Positions 47,907 to 61,169 of a DNA stretch of 64,000 bases are shown one piece after another; positions within the stretch are counted from its first letter, which is position 1; each line of letters opens with the position of its first letter. Below the pieces are notes generated by a model. It was given only the letters and a program-made list of their open reading frames with translations. It had not been told where the DNA came from and did not search any database. A program made the position numbers and the translations under genes. Location of the stretch: positions 35,604,496 to 35,668,495 of the forward strand of contig OX352774.1 of NCBI GenBank assembly GCA_947095535.1. The letters are read 5' to 3'. Source of the stretch: Poecilobothrus nobilitatus. Lineage: Eukaryota > Arthropoda > Insecta > Diptera > Dolichopodidae.

Positions 47907-49243
47907 TTTTTTAAATTAATTATGAATTTTTCAAATATTAGAAATTCAAATGTATTTTTATCAAATTTGTTTTTTTTTTTTTGTTTTAGACGTTACTCAA
48001 CCACTAGGAAAGGATTCCTTTATGCAAAGTTATTGTAGGATTACGTAATGATTAAACCAAGTTTTAAACCATCTAGGAATTCCCACAATATACAAATGAA
48101 GAAATGTATAGCATCAATAGTGATACTTTGGAATTGTTTAAAGGAAGGCATTATTGAATTTAGTTCAATAAAACAAGTGTCATTAGTCCATCACCTATAC
48201 AAGATATCCATAAAAGAGAAATGGAATAAAAAAAAAATTTAGGATGAATCAATTTTGAACTTTAGCTACATTTATTTTTTTAAATTCAAATACCTATTAA
48301 TTATATTTTGTGTTTTAAACTTGATTTTATTATGTAGATTTTTAAATGTAACTTATCTTTGTATATTAAAATTTTTATTAATTTTATTAGTGAAAATTTT
48401 TTTAATATTATTTTAGTGAAAAATTATTATTATTATTTTTATTTAACCAAACAATACAATTTGCTAAATTAAATTTTATGAAAGAGACATTACCAACGAG
48501 ACCTCTTCGACCAAGATTAATATTATTAATTTATACAGTAATTACATAATTTATTTTATTTATAAATTATATATATTAATTGTCTTGTATATGATCTGTT
48601 TTCAATTAATGGAACTTGCTCCTATGCAGGATTTAAATCTACACTTCCTCCGTTAATAAACAACAGGCTTAAATACTCTAGGCCACCAAAGTCTCTATGA
48701 ATGGAAATTATAAGAATAAATTATATAAATTCCTAAAAACCTAAAAAAAAAACTTGTTTTTAAAAGTAAGGTACCTCAGGCAAAAAAGGTCTAAACATCA
48801 AAAATCATTCTAAAAATTTTAAAATCTAATTTATTGATTTACACATCCATTGATAATTAGTTGATATGTCACTACCACCCATCTTGATATTATTTGTGTT
48901 TATATTTTGAGGATTCCTTTGTTTTGTGATAATATAAATTTTTTTTTTTTTAAATGTAAGTAAGATTTTGAATAAAATTATAATTTTACTCTTATTTTGT
49001 GTTAAATATTTACTTTGTGATTGCTTTCTTTAAAAAAAAAAATGATTTTATTAATATTTTGTTAAAAAAGTGGTTTTTTAGATTTTATAAAAATAGTTAA
49101 TAAAGGTTTAATAAGGCCTATTAAAAAAATTTATAGGCTTTTTTAAATTCTCTATTATTTTTTTTTTCTTAAAGACCGAATATTAATATTAAAATTAATC
49201 ACATTTTACATTTTTTGAGTGGTAAATAATAAAAATTGGTAAT
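47907..49243. other. Non-coding interval, nothing recognised
   Basis: AT-rich without supported ORF. The ORF at 48048-48242 has no family signature. Confidence 0.3.
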
Positions 49244-49574
49244 TTGTATATAAAACTTGTTTCTAGATCTAAGATCTTTTCGTATCATGCCACAAAAAAA
49301 AAACAACGAGAATTGTGGAAACAAGAAGATTTAGTTGCTGCAGTTCGTGCTGTTGAAAGAGGAACTTTGTCGACATATGCTACTGAAGAAAGATATAATA
49401 TTCCACGCAGAACAATACGAAATCATATTAAAACCGGTAGTTTAAAAAAAAAATATTGGCCGCATATTTATTTTAACTATAGAAGAAGAGACTGATTTAG
49501 ACCAAAGAATAATAAGATTTGCAGAAGAAGGTCTGCCATTGACACCTACAATTTATAAGATTCTGTTTAACTAA
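49244..49574 (+). pseudogene. psq-type HTH domain (pogo/Tigger-like transposase N-terminus), frame-shifted
   Basis: Encodes a helix-turn-helix of the pipsqueak/CENP-B kind: KKKQRELWKQEDLVAAVRAV, then ERYNIPRRTIRNHIKTGSLK. A likely original ATG at 49287 (MP...) is one base out of frame, across the A run 49293-49302. After GSLKKK the frame is shifted again across the next A run (49443-49452). In the new frame follow ILTIEEETDLDQRIIRFAEE and GLPLTPT, the usual continuation of this family, before a stop at 49574. The catalytic DDE domain is absent. Either a truncated dead transposase or a decayed host gene derived from one; homopolymer errors in the assembly could also explain the shifts. Confidence 0.7.
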
Positions 49575-52500
49575 AATGAAATAAATGTTATTGAATTTAT
49601 TAAGTAGGTTTAATTATTTTATCAAATTTCGTTAGCTAGGCCTTATTTGCCTGAATACATTAAAAAAAATTAATAATCAATACTCTCTAAAAATATGCAA
49701 GTAATATTTGTAAACATAATTAGGCTACTTTAAACACTCTCAGCAATCTCTAATTATTATAGTAAAAAAAAATTTTTTTTTGTTTTTCTATGAATTAATT
49801 TTTTCAAAATTGAAGACTAATTTTATACTAAAAAAAAACTATTTAAAATTTAAAAAAAAAAAAATTAAATTGCTATCAAAGAATTTATATTATTTATTTA
49901 TATAATATGGTATTTTGAAATTTCTTTCACAATTTCTTCGACACTCCTTTAACTATAAAAAATACTCTTTAAAAATTCAAATATTCACACTATATACGAT
50001 TGAAAATGAAAACGACAGCACTGCTGAAAAGATTCTAAAATACGAATTTAAGTACTTACTGTAAAGTATGAATAATTTTTTATCCCATTCCTGCGATTGT
50101 AATACAATTCTCACAGAAAACTTTCACTTAGACTTATCAGTTTTCTTCCCTAATATTTTTTTTTTGTTTAAATTTAACATGATGATTAATTTTTTTTTTT
50201 ATATGTATATATATAGTAATACACAATCTTAAAATTTCCAAGCTTTTAATTTATCAAAATCTAAATATTTTAATTTAATAGTATAGTAATATTTTAATTA
50301 AATATATAGTTCATCTCAAAATCTATTCAGAATATTTAAAATAAATATTTATAAATTTTTTACTTTTCACTTTACTTTACTTTACGTAAATCATGTTTTA
50401 ACATTTTTTGAAAATCTTAACATACTTACGTCACTAAAGTATACTAACTATGTGATGAGTGAATTTTATATATTTTGAACTCCTCGAGTTTAGATATAAA
50501 ACCAATTTATTATATAGCCAAATGTACCTATCAGATGAATTACCGGTATCAATATAACGGAATAGTAATGCTAATGAATTACAAAAGTAATCACTGTAGT
50601 AACTGAACATTTACCACAACATATATAGACCTCGAAAAAACGTATTATACGTGTTTTGAATATTATATAGAAATAATGAAAAATTTCTGATTAATATATT
50701 TTTAATAATATATTTAAAAAATAAAATATTTTTCTGATTAGAATCACTTTATTAAAATTCATCAAATAATAATATACATGTACAGGAAAAGCCGCTAATA
50801 ATGACGACATAAGAAACAAATAAATTCGGTCGTTATAACTGACGATCGTTTTATCCGACTTTAGAAATCATATGTATGTATGTAGACATTCTTTTATAAT
50901 TTTTACGTTGTTTTCAAATTTCTTTCATATATTTTCAATATCATTCCGAATTGTTGAAATTTTTGAATACTTATATTCAGTATAGCCAAGCTATTGATAA
51001 ATTTTTTTTCTTCAGTTTCAAGTCTAAATATAATGTTAGCTTTTCCTTTAATAAAAAAAAATTTTCTATTTTTTGTATTCATTGCTTTTACAAATAAATT
51101 TTAATTCACAAATACCTGAATAAGTTACATATTATATATGTAGATGCAAGCAGCACGATGTACATATTTGAAACGATACAAATGATGTTTTCAAATCAAA
51201 TGAATGTCAATTACAATTCAGCCAATTCGGATGAGTATTTATGAGGGACGTTTTACTTTTCGAGGATATGAAACTCTTTCCTACGATGTAATTTTGTGGT
51301 TTAAGTAGAGAGGGTATGAAAGGAAGAGTGTATGAAACGTACCTCATAAATAATTGTGGGGCTTCAGCTGATTAACAGTTACATATTATTAGTATTCCAC
51401 AAAAAAAAATTACGATGATAATAACATCGCATTTGTTCACTTTTATATTTCTAAAAATAAATGCATATTTACAAAAAAAAATTTTTTTTTGATTTGTTTC
51501 GTCGTTATAAACAACAAAAAATTGAAAAATACTAAAATAAGAAATAAAGCATCTTTATAACCGATTAAGTTGTTATAGCCGATATTCTTATATCCGATTG
51601 TTTTTGCAAAACAAATTTTGAAAATTTAGTCGTTATGTCTGACATGTCATCAATATAAGAGACTTTTATATATATATAATATCTATATTGTAAATAATAA
51701 AAATGTTTTCCTTTTTTAATCTGTCCAAGACAATTAACTAAACTATGTTAATACAAGTAATAAAATATATCACTAACGATTACAATTCACGGGATTACAT
51801 TGTAAAATATTTTTGTTAAACTTTTCAGAAACTTTTATTTACCTAAAATACAAGTCTCTTATGTTAAAATACCTTGATCTACTGATTCGACCACCTAATT
51901 CTAACCTAACTATATGTAATTTTTAAGCTTTGTTTTATTATACCAAACTAATGAAAAAAATTTGATTAATAGAAAATTATACATGTATATGCGTATTTAT
52001 TTTTTTTATATCAAATAATATGTAATATTATAATTAAATAAAAAGAATGAAATCTTGTTTACCTTTATGTGCCTATATGTATTATATGCCTAATTATGTA
52101 CAATTCAAAATAGGCATCAGAAAAATTGAACAGTGTCAAAAATGTTAATATTATTCAAGTTTTCATCCGTTTTCTATAACACAGTAGTTGCATAATAAAT
52201 TTCATCTGGAATATTGCAAAACGTTTGCATATAGTTAAATTCTGATTATATGAGACCTAATATCAGAAGTGTGAACTGTGAACTAATTATAGATATCGGA
52301 TTTTGTTGTAATTTAGGTTTTTTCTTTAATTTATATTTTCTTTTCAATAAGTTAGGAGAGAGTCACAATCGTGCACGCGAAAATCCACCTACGACAAAAT
52401 CTTGCTTATTTTATCTTACATTACAAAATCTTAAACGGACAAATCAGAGTTATACACTTTTTCCAGAATATTTATATATTTGTATATCTGAAATTCTGAA

Positions 52501-53359
52501 TAAGGAGAGATTTTAGAGTTGGTTTCAAAATCAAAATTAAATATGTTTAGTGGATAATATGTTTAGTGGAGGCTGGAAGGGCAGCAACACCCATTTTTTA
52601 AGTACTTTGTTGTGACATAATTAATATGTAACATGTAAGATTTTGTCCTAGTAAATTTTAGAAAAAAAGATGTTGTTTTTAGATATTTTCGAAAGGAAGA
52701 TTTTCTATGCAAGATTTAGTCACATAATATTTTGGCGTATAAGATTACATACCAGTACAAACCCATTGAATTTATTATGGAAAACCAAAAGTTTTTATAG
52801 GCAAACATTTTCGAAAAAACAATAAAAACAGTTTAAAAATTTCTAACTTCCATCAACATTTGTAATTTTTTTCAGAATTTTATATATGCAAGAAAAAATT
52901 GTGAAAACTCAAGAGATACTTTCTTCAATTTTAAAGAAATCCTAAATAATGAAAAAAATGTTGCTAATATATGTAAAAACATAATCTTCAAGATTTAATT
53001 TTTGACTTTTACTTTGGAAAAATTTGTACACGTGCCTAAGTTATAGATGTCTAAAAAAAAGGAATATTCAATTGTTGACCCCTAATAGCTCTCAAACTGG
53101 GTGATGATACAAAAAAATAGGGTTTCTTCAATTGTTAACGGACTGTAGTTCCGCAATTGGTAAAGGTACACAAAAGAAATGTTCTACAAAATAAATTTTT
53201 GAGGTCTATTCATGACTATAATTTCATTATTCTATATCTTAAACGGCTGTATACTTATTGCAAATTTTTCAAAACATTTTTGACCATATTTAAAGTTTAT
53301 CAATATAAAAAATTAGAAATATTATTTTGTTTGATTTGTTAAAAATGTATATTATTGCA
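49575..53359. other. Non-coding interval with decayed inverted-repeat element
   Basis: A possible old MITE lies at about 50785-51656: AAAAGCCGCTAATAATGACG is inverted against the complement of the right side (AAAAGTCTCTTATATTGATG). A 90-bp family fragment lies near 52230-52530, a TAGTGG..GCT motif repeat at 52556-52600 and a family 1-like copy at 52980-53260. ORFs at 52250 and 53157 fall in these repeats. Confidence 0.4.
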
Positions 53360-53542
53360 GGGGCCTCGGTGGACTAGTGGGCAAGAGCGTATAAAATACG
53401 CTGTAAAAATACCGAGGGAGTGTGGGTTCGAATCCCACACACGACAACCTTAGAGTTATTCCTCCTTACGACATTTACAGCCATGCCTGAACAGGAAAGA
53501 CTGTGTAATTTCCTGTCCACATTTATATGGCAGAGAAAAAAA
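53360..53542 (+). repeat. tRNA-derived SINE, full copy with TSD
   Basis: tRNA-like head with A box TGGACTAGTGGG and B box GGTTCGAATCC, then a body with CCTTACGACATTTACAGCCA and TGTGTAATTTCCTGTCCACA, then an A-rich tail. ATTATTGCA flanks it directly on both sides (53351-53359 and 53543-53551), a perfect target-site duplication. The head also contains CCTCGGT and ACCGAGG, which can pair. Confidence 0.88.
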
Positions 53543-54389
53543 ATTATTGCATTTCATTAAAGTCATGCATATTTTTGCAATATACATACATATGTGCATA
53601 TAATTTAAACTTTAATGCACGTATTATATAAAAAGTAAGCATTTTTAATAATACATATTTCTTTCCTAACAGAATAGTGGCATTAAATCATATTCATATT
53701 ATGAACTATGCAAATTACACAGCTGTTTGATTCATTTATAGGATTTATATTTTATAACATAAAATCGGTCTCTTTTCAATTTGATTGTGGATCATATATA
53801 AATATACCTTTAATAAGAATATAATGAAATCTAATAGATAATCAATTAAATTTTCAAAAAATATATTAGGTATGACTAGAAAAATGATTTTCAATATACA
53901 TATACATATATATACATGTAATATATTCCTTATATTACATACGTTAAATTTCTATATACATACCTTTCAACTTTAATAAGAACTAGATTTTAAGTTTAAA
54001 AAATTACTGAATTAATTTAGTATATTGATTGTAAGTTATGTGAAGATGCCAATACCAGCTAATTCTAATGTTCATTATATTTGTTATAATTGTTTTGAAT
54101 TTTCTAAGAATTTTTTATTGATTTTGGCAAATATTAGGCTCATTTATTATTTTTGGATTTTGAACCTTAACAATAATATGATATGAGAATAGAGTTTAAG
54201 TGAAATTAAATTACAACAATTCTAAAACAAGTAAGTTTGAAATTTTATTAAAAATAATATTTTCTTAATAGTATGCTTTAAATTTTTTCACATATTTCAA
54301 CTAATACATAAATAGACCTTGTGCTTCAAGTCGATAAAATAAACATACATATATGAATGTGTTTTTTGTAATATTTATTATTTTTCCGT

Positions 54390-54560
54390 TTTTAGGAGAG
54401 TTATTAACCTTTCAAAGACAGAAAATCTATACCCCTTTGGTAGTGTCAGATTTTTATTAATAAACCACATTTATTTAAAAAAAAAGAAAAAATTAAACGT
54501 GGAGGGGCAGTAATTTGGGCAAGGAATGTACCTCCTTATCTATCTTAGGGGAGTGAAAGC
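54390..54560. repeat. Dispersed repeat, copy 2
   Basis: Partner of 42330-42490 through CCTTTGGTAGTGTCAGATTT and neighbouring text. Confidence 0.5.
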
Positions 54561-54659
54561 TGAAAATTTGACTAGTTTTTAAAAGGTTTTAACACACTCT
54601 ACCTAATTTTCAGGTTTAAAGAGTATATCTTAAAAAATCTTGATTTTATCACAATTTTA

Positions 54660-55170
54660 ATTTAGAGCCCCAATAGTAGCGCTAAAATCCACTGAAGTTT
54701 TCAGTATCAAATTATATCAAATTAAACAACTATATCGCAAGAGTAACATTTATACCAAATTTCATTGAAATCGTATAAGAATTACTATGTTCTCTAGAAT
54801 ATATCAAATAATATTCGTATTCGGATATTTTAAGGCGTACTCACTGAAGCTACAGACTTCAAATTTTGTGTCCTGATGCAAAAATATAAGACCAACCCGT
54901 ATACCAAATTTGATTGAAATCCGAGACTTTTTTTTTTGTCTGACCGCGTGATTTTTTAGAACAAACCATATTTTATTCAAACATTTTGAGGGGGTTCCAC
55001 TAAAGTTTCCGACCACAACATGTTTTGCAGAGGTTCTAATCACAACATTAATATCTATACCAAATTTCATTTTAATCGGGTACGAATTACATGGATTATG
55101 CTGATAACAAGTTTTTACGAACGCGAAATTTTCAAAAAAAAAATTTTTTTTTTTTGGATTTTGCACCCTT
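54660..55170 (+). repeat. Three diverged ~155-bp tandem units
   Basis: Each unit has CCACT(G)AAG near its start and TATACCAAATTTCATTGAAATCG-like text near its end (54753, 54902, 55062). The minus-strand ORF at 54804-55166 is an accident of this array. Confidence 0.5.
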
Positions 55171-55689
55171 GAAAACGTCCAGGAAAATGAATTTCAGCAA
55201 AATCTGTTATTTTTTTTGGAAAACCTATCACAACATACTGATAGTATTTTATCTAGAGTAAAAATAAAAATTATATTGCATAATAATATTGCATAAGTTT
55301 AGGATCACTACAAGATTGCATATTGAATGTATTTTATATTTTCAAAGTATTTTCAAAGTATATTTATGTAAATAATTTACTGTTATTCCATTCATTTCTT
55401 GAATGTCACGATATTATTTTTCGCATTTTTAACAATTATTTTATCAATGTTAACACATTTTCCTTTATTGATAGTGTGATAATGATAAAATACAAGGTTC
55501 TAAAAAACAATAATTATTTTTTCAATGACGTTTTATTTTTTTTTATTAAAAACGGAATTACTTTTATATTACTAACATTGTAATTTTTATATATTACTAA
55601 GAAGGATTAGAACTTTAAAAACACGCAAAAGTATATTACACAAGGTTTTAAAGGGAATATACAATATCAGATACAATTAAGTATATTTT

Positions 55690-56360
55690 AAATTAAATTA
55701 AAACGAGGTGTAGAGTATACCATGTCAACTCTAGGATACCCGTATGAACATAATATATACAGAGTCAATAAAAGTTCTACAAATCTTTTACAAAATTTCA
55801 GATATTTTACTTAATTAAGTACCGAAATATATTTATACAAATTTTGGAGTTGTATGACAGTTATTTGATCCCCGAACTAGTCTTATTTAACAGAAGTATT
55901 TATTGTCATAAATCTTGATCTTTTTTTACAAGATTTCAGATGTCTAATTTAATTAAGTACCAAAATATGCATGGCACCTGAACCTGCTATTCTAGTGCAA
56001 TTAAATTTTACAGAATTGTTAGCATCCAACTGGACATCATTTTACAAAATTCAACATACCTAGTTTTAATAAACACTGAGTTCTTTTCGTATAAAGAAAT
56101 AAATTGTATGGCAGCTACTCAAAGATGCGCCAAACTTGCTGGATTTAAATATGGAAACTAACAATTTTACAAAAGAAATGTGGTAAAAATATCAGAATCC
56201 TAGCTCCTTTATTTTTTGAGTTATCGTGAGAACGGACAGACGTGCACGGATTAATTAACTCAGAATTTGATTCAGATCCGATTCATATACACTTGAGACT
56301 ATATCTAGCTGGGCTCCTTTAAGGTCTCACAAATGTAATGGCAAATTTATTATACCCTCT
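55690..56360 (+). repeat. Repeat related to family 1
   Basis: Starts AACGAGGTGTAGAGTATACC with TACCCGTATGAA, and ends with GACGGACAGACG, GATCCGATTCATATAC and TTTATTATACCCTC. It has the same organisation as family 1 but a different interior. Confidence 0.5.
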
Positions 56361-59181
56361 TAATAAAATAATTTAATTTAATTTTTATTCAATATCACAG
56401 ACATCTGTCCATTATTTGTCCTCATTGAAAGTATACAGTTCAAATCTAAACCATTATATATAAAACATAAAACAAGATAAAAATTTTAGAATGAAAAAAG
56501 ATAAATTAATAAGAAGCTTATAATAATACACGCACAAATATTGAGTCTTACTGAAAACCTAATTAACTTTAGTCTAACAAATAATAAAAAGGAACCTTCA
56601 GTATGTTTATGAATTTATTACGTCTAAATTTTTAACATTTTTATATATATTTTTTTTTACGAGGATTAGAATCGTCAAAAGGCGTTATAGAGGAACGGAA
56701 TGAACCTCTATTAATGTATGGGACTTTAACACCATCTCGAAATAAATAAATTAGTTACTAAACGTTGTACTATTTTACGCTTTAGACAACGACAGATTCT
56801 GTTAAGTAAGAAAAATAGCTTTAAGGTTTATACGAAAATGGTAAAGAAAGATATTAACGTTCTACATATAATACCTGTGTATATTGAATAATACAATCAT
56901 TCCCAATTTAGCGATAACATAAAATGGAAAATGGTTCTACGTACACGATTTTCATGTTACAAATGAATTTCAATTTTAACTAGATAAGGAAGCGCAGCTA
57001 AGGCTTTCCTTGTTTCTATCTAAAAAAAACTTTGAGTGAAGGCAAACCGACTTAATATTTCTTCGGAAAAAAGGATTACTTCTATTATATAATATAGATA
57101 CCTGTAAAACAGAGTAAGTTAATTATACTAAGCATCAGACGCAAAGTGTAAAGAAGTATGAGAGGTGTAATTGAGATAATTTAATAAACTAATTGCTTTG
57201 TTTTTCACTGCTCTGACTTCATCTTTGATCTTATGTATAAGTTTCTTAGATATTGAGAAAATCAGAAGAAAAAAAGACAATTTTATTTCGATACACTTTG
57301 CTACACCAACAATATGGTTGGTTCAACTTATTTTTTGATTCACCTCCATATATAAAATGTTCTCTTTACTAGTATATTACAAAACATTTCCATGAAATTT
57401 TAAGGTAAGAATCGTAGTTTTGGTATTCCACAAGACTAAATAGCCCTGGGTTGTAGATTGAATTTATCCTACTTTTTCTAAAACTTTGTTTAGTTTTTTT
57501 TGGTGACTGTTGCGACATAATAATTTCTAATCAGTGCAAGGAAAAGACAGAAAAATAATGCAATAATGCAAAGTATATGTACCTGCATTATTTCAATTAA
57601 ATAATCATATCTTATTATTACAACAATTACTAAAATTTATTTAATCCAGGATATATGATTTGACTAGGATATAAAGATACCAAAATATCCTTTTAAATTT
57701 TATATTTATTAATTAAATTTTTAATTTGAAAAGTGGAGCCTCGGTGGCCTATTGGGTAAGAGCGTATAAAATACGCTGTAAACCCCGAGGGAGTGTGGGT
57801 TTGAATCTCAAACACGTTGTAAGACTTATTCTCCCTTACGACATTTACAGCCACGCCTGAACAGGGAAGTTCTGTAAAATTTCCTATCCACATTTATGTG
57901 CAGAGAAATGCAATAAAAAAAAAAACATTTGAAAAGTAAACGTATATTAAGAAGCCACCATTCGTATATTCATCATAAATTCACTTTATAGTATGGTATT
58001 TTTTTTTTTTAACAACATTATTTTTGTTGCTTTTTAGTTCTTTTATTGTGTCAATAAAAACAATATATTAATACTCTAGAGTTATGTTACAAAAAAATAA
58101 ATATTACTTTAAAATTCATTTTTATTTTTTTAATTAAGGTATAATTTTTTTATTTGTTGCAGTTAACTAGTACAAATGTACATAAAAAAAAAAAATTAAT
58201 ATGCTTTTTAAAATAAAAAATTAAAGAGGATCAATAAATATCTCTATCAAATGATCCTATATTACTTTTATTGATAAATTTATCAAATTACCCACATATC
58301 TAAAGATATTCAATTGCGATTAAACTACTAAACTTTTATAAGTTATCTGGCAACTTATTTTTAAAATCAAGCAAGGAATGTTTAGAAAAATGTCAAAAAA
58401 CTATGTTCTAATTTTTCCAATTCTAAATCTAAAAGATCTAAAAGAAGATTAAATATTTTGCTGTATAACATAATCTTTTTACCGTTTAAAAATAAAATAC
58501 TTTCATTTGTATAACAAAAGTTTCAAAACTGATATATTTTGGTTGTCCTAAAAATATGCAATCTATGAAAATATTTCTAAATAATGCTTGACATTTTCTT
58601 GAATCTGTATAAATATGAAAATAATAAATTAATCATAATAAATGTTTAAAATAAAACAAATAGATTTCGCTTTTTAATATTAATTTAATATTTATTTTAT
58701 TATAGATATTTATTAAATTCTAAAATACAAAGAATATTTTCTAATCTTAAAATTTATAATAAATAATTAAATTGAAAATAAAATATTTTTATTTTTACAA
58801 AAAAATATTTATTTAAAAAATAATAAATCAATATAAATAAAATATTTACAATTTTTTTTTTTTTTTACTAATTGGTAATTAAGTACATTTATACAATAAT
58901 TAAAATGTAATTTATAATTTATTTATTATTGATATGGCACTGTTTTTTATATTTTATTCGAGTAATCTATATTATAAACGATTCAATATGGAAACTAATT
59001 TAATAATTAATAATAAAATGAAAAATATATGATTTAATTAAAATATATTATAAATTATTTATTGGTTCATTTTTTGTTGTTTTTTTTTTTTTTTTCTCTT
59101 TTTTTGTTAACTTATTATTTACTTATTTTTACATATATAATATATAGGTAGGTACATATAAATTAAAAATCAGTATTAAAT
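56361..59181. other. Interval between gene B and gene C tail, besides the SINE
   Basis: Apart from the SINE at 57735-57926, AT-rich sequence with no supported ORF. Confidence 0.3.
57735..57926 (+). repeat. tRNA-derived SINE, full copy with TSD
   Basis: A box TGGCCTATTGGG, degraded B box GGTTTGAATCT, body and A tail as at 53360. ATTTGAAAAGT is repeated directly at 57724-57734 and 57927-57937. The B-box changes suggest an older or inactive copy. Confidence 0.88.
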
Positions 59182-59404
59182 TTACATTTTAGAAATATCT
59201 TTAGTTAAATTTTCTTTAACTTCATCGTCATCAGAATCGATATCCATTTTATTTGATTTTTTTAAATTTTGTTCAGTATCTATTGAATCATTTATAGAAT
59301 TATTTTGATTCATTTGATTCATTGAAATCATATTACTACTAGTTGTTCGTGAATATTGTCTTGAAAATTGTGATCTGCTAGTTGATTTATATTTTGGATG
59401 AAAT
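59182..59404 (-). CDS. Gene C, candidate terminal exon (C-terminal tail)
   Basis: After acceptor TTCTATTATTTACAG the frame A-TTT-CAT runs 74 codons to TAA at 59182: RFHPKYKSTSRSQFSRQYSR, a Ser/Asn/Met-rich middle, then a strongly acidic DSDDDEVKEN and KDISKM end. The junction is phase 2 and reads R-F if the previous exon ends AG, exactly like the micro-exon junction of gene B. This suggests the cytoplasmic tail of another Mth-like receptor on the minus strand whose membrane exons lie to the right, beyond 64000. The ORF upstream of 59404 is low-complexity intron. Assignment to the Mth family is inference from phase, position and tail composition. Confidence 0.55.
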
Positions 59405-60981
59405 CTGTAAATAATAGAAAAATATATATATAAATCAAGTATTATTAAATATTTTAAATATATATATATATATACTTTATTTTTGTTTAATATTTTCAAT
59501 TTTATATAATAAAAGCTGAACAATTGCTAAATAAAAAATATATATTGTTAATTTAAACAAATTTTAAAAGATCGAATTTTAAAATTTTAAAAAACTATAT
59601 TGTATTAATAAAAATATAACAAATTATTAAATATATACATAGAAAACTTTAATATTTATTTATTTATTTATATTAATATTACAAATCATACTAAGTATGG
59701 CCACTAAGGGAAGGCATTAATATATCGAACTTTAATACAAAAATATTATATGTAACAAATATGTATATTTTATGTTAATTATATATATAAAAAATAAAAT
59801 ACAAAACAAAAATAAAATAAAATTAAAAAACTATTTTCATATTTCTTTGTTTAAAACAAAAAAAAAAGGATATTAATTTAACACAAAACCCAAACACCCT
59901 TAAACATTTAACACGTAAGCTATACATATATTTTTTTTACTTTAAGAAAAAAGTATTTCGAATTTAACTGCAAAGCTTTTTTTTTTTTAAATACAAGGTT
60001 TCCAGTAGTAAATAAAAATACTTTCGAATAATCTATATTATATAAAAACATATCTATAATATATAAATCGAATAATACATAAATAATACAGCGTTTTCCT
60101 TTTTAATTTCAAGGAATGATTATTAAGTGAAATTTATTTTAATAAAATATTTTTGTCTAATTGAAAATGTATTGTTTCAAATTAAAAAAAAAAAATAGAA
60201 TAAAATAAAAAATAGAAACATAATTCATCTAAAAAATTTTGAAAGAATAATATACATGAACCCATGTAAATGCAATCCGGTTAAGTGCATAACCCGTTTA
60301 AAAGAACGCAAAAATTTTGCACCATAAACTTATACATTATTTTCTAACATTTTTACTCAGATATTTGCAACTCGTTTAAATGCAAAAACCTTTTAAAAGC
60401 ACAAAACATTTCTGACTCATTTGCCATAACTCGCATAGCAAAAAAACTCGGTTAAATGCACATTTATTAAAAAAATATTACCTTTAAAAATTTATTTTAC
60501 AAACAAAACCCTTTGAATTTTTATGAACAAACCTGTTGAATTATATGACATTGACATATTTTTAAATTACAACTTGTCTATGTTGTTTTGTGTGCAATTA
60601 AACGGGTCCGACTGTATATAATTACATACATGTATATAATAATTTCTTATATCAAATTAAGTAAATACAAAAACTTGCATTTGAAGATGAAATACTTGCA
60701 CTTAAAATTAAATTACTTAAATTTAAAAAAAATAAACTTTTACTTAAAATGGAAATTCTATTTCTTACAGTAAAAATGGAAGTTTATATTATGTATAACT
60801 TATATATCTACTGGATAAAGTTTGCTACTATCATCTCGACAAATAATCGAAATTCTCGCAAAAAAAATGCAAATTAATTTTATTTCTTTACGATAAGTTG
60901 TTTTTAGATTTTACCTAAACTTCAGCTAATGATGCTAATAAGACACTGTTTAGTTATTAACTTATATAAAATATAGCTTTT

Positions 60982-61169
60982 TTTTTTTTTTTTTTTTATT
61001 AATACATAAATGTGGACAGGAAATTACACAGCCTTTCCTGTTCAGGCGTGGCTGTAAATGTCGGAAGGGGGAATAAATCTTACGACGTGTGTGGGATTCG
61101 AACCCACACTCTCTCGGTGTTTACAGCGTATTTTTATACGCTCTTGCCTACTAGACCACCGAGGCCCCT
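60982..61169 (-). repeat. tRNA-derived SINE, full copy with TSD
   Basis: Minus-strand copy. The head has an A box reading TGGTCTAGTAGG and an intact B box GGTTCGAATCC. The body matches the other copies and the A tail is read as the T run 60982-60997. TATAGCTTTT is repeated directly at 60972-60981 and 61170-61179. Confidence 0.88.

Noticed and set aside
54804..55166. 120-codon minus-strand ORF
   Set aside because: Lies in diverged tandem units with no domain signature.
59405..59523. N-terminal part of the 113-codon minus-strand ORF
   Set aside because: Low-complexity Ile/Tyr/Lys sequence upstream of a good acceptor; treated as intron.
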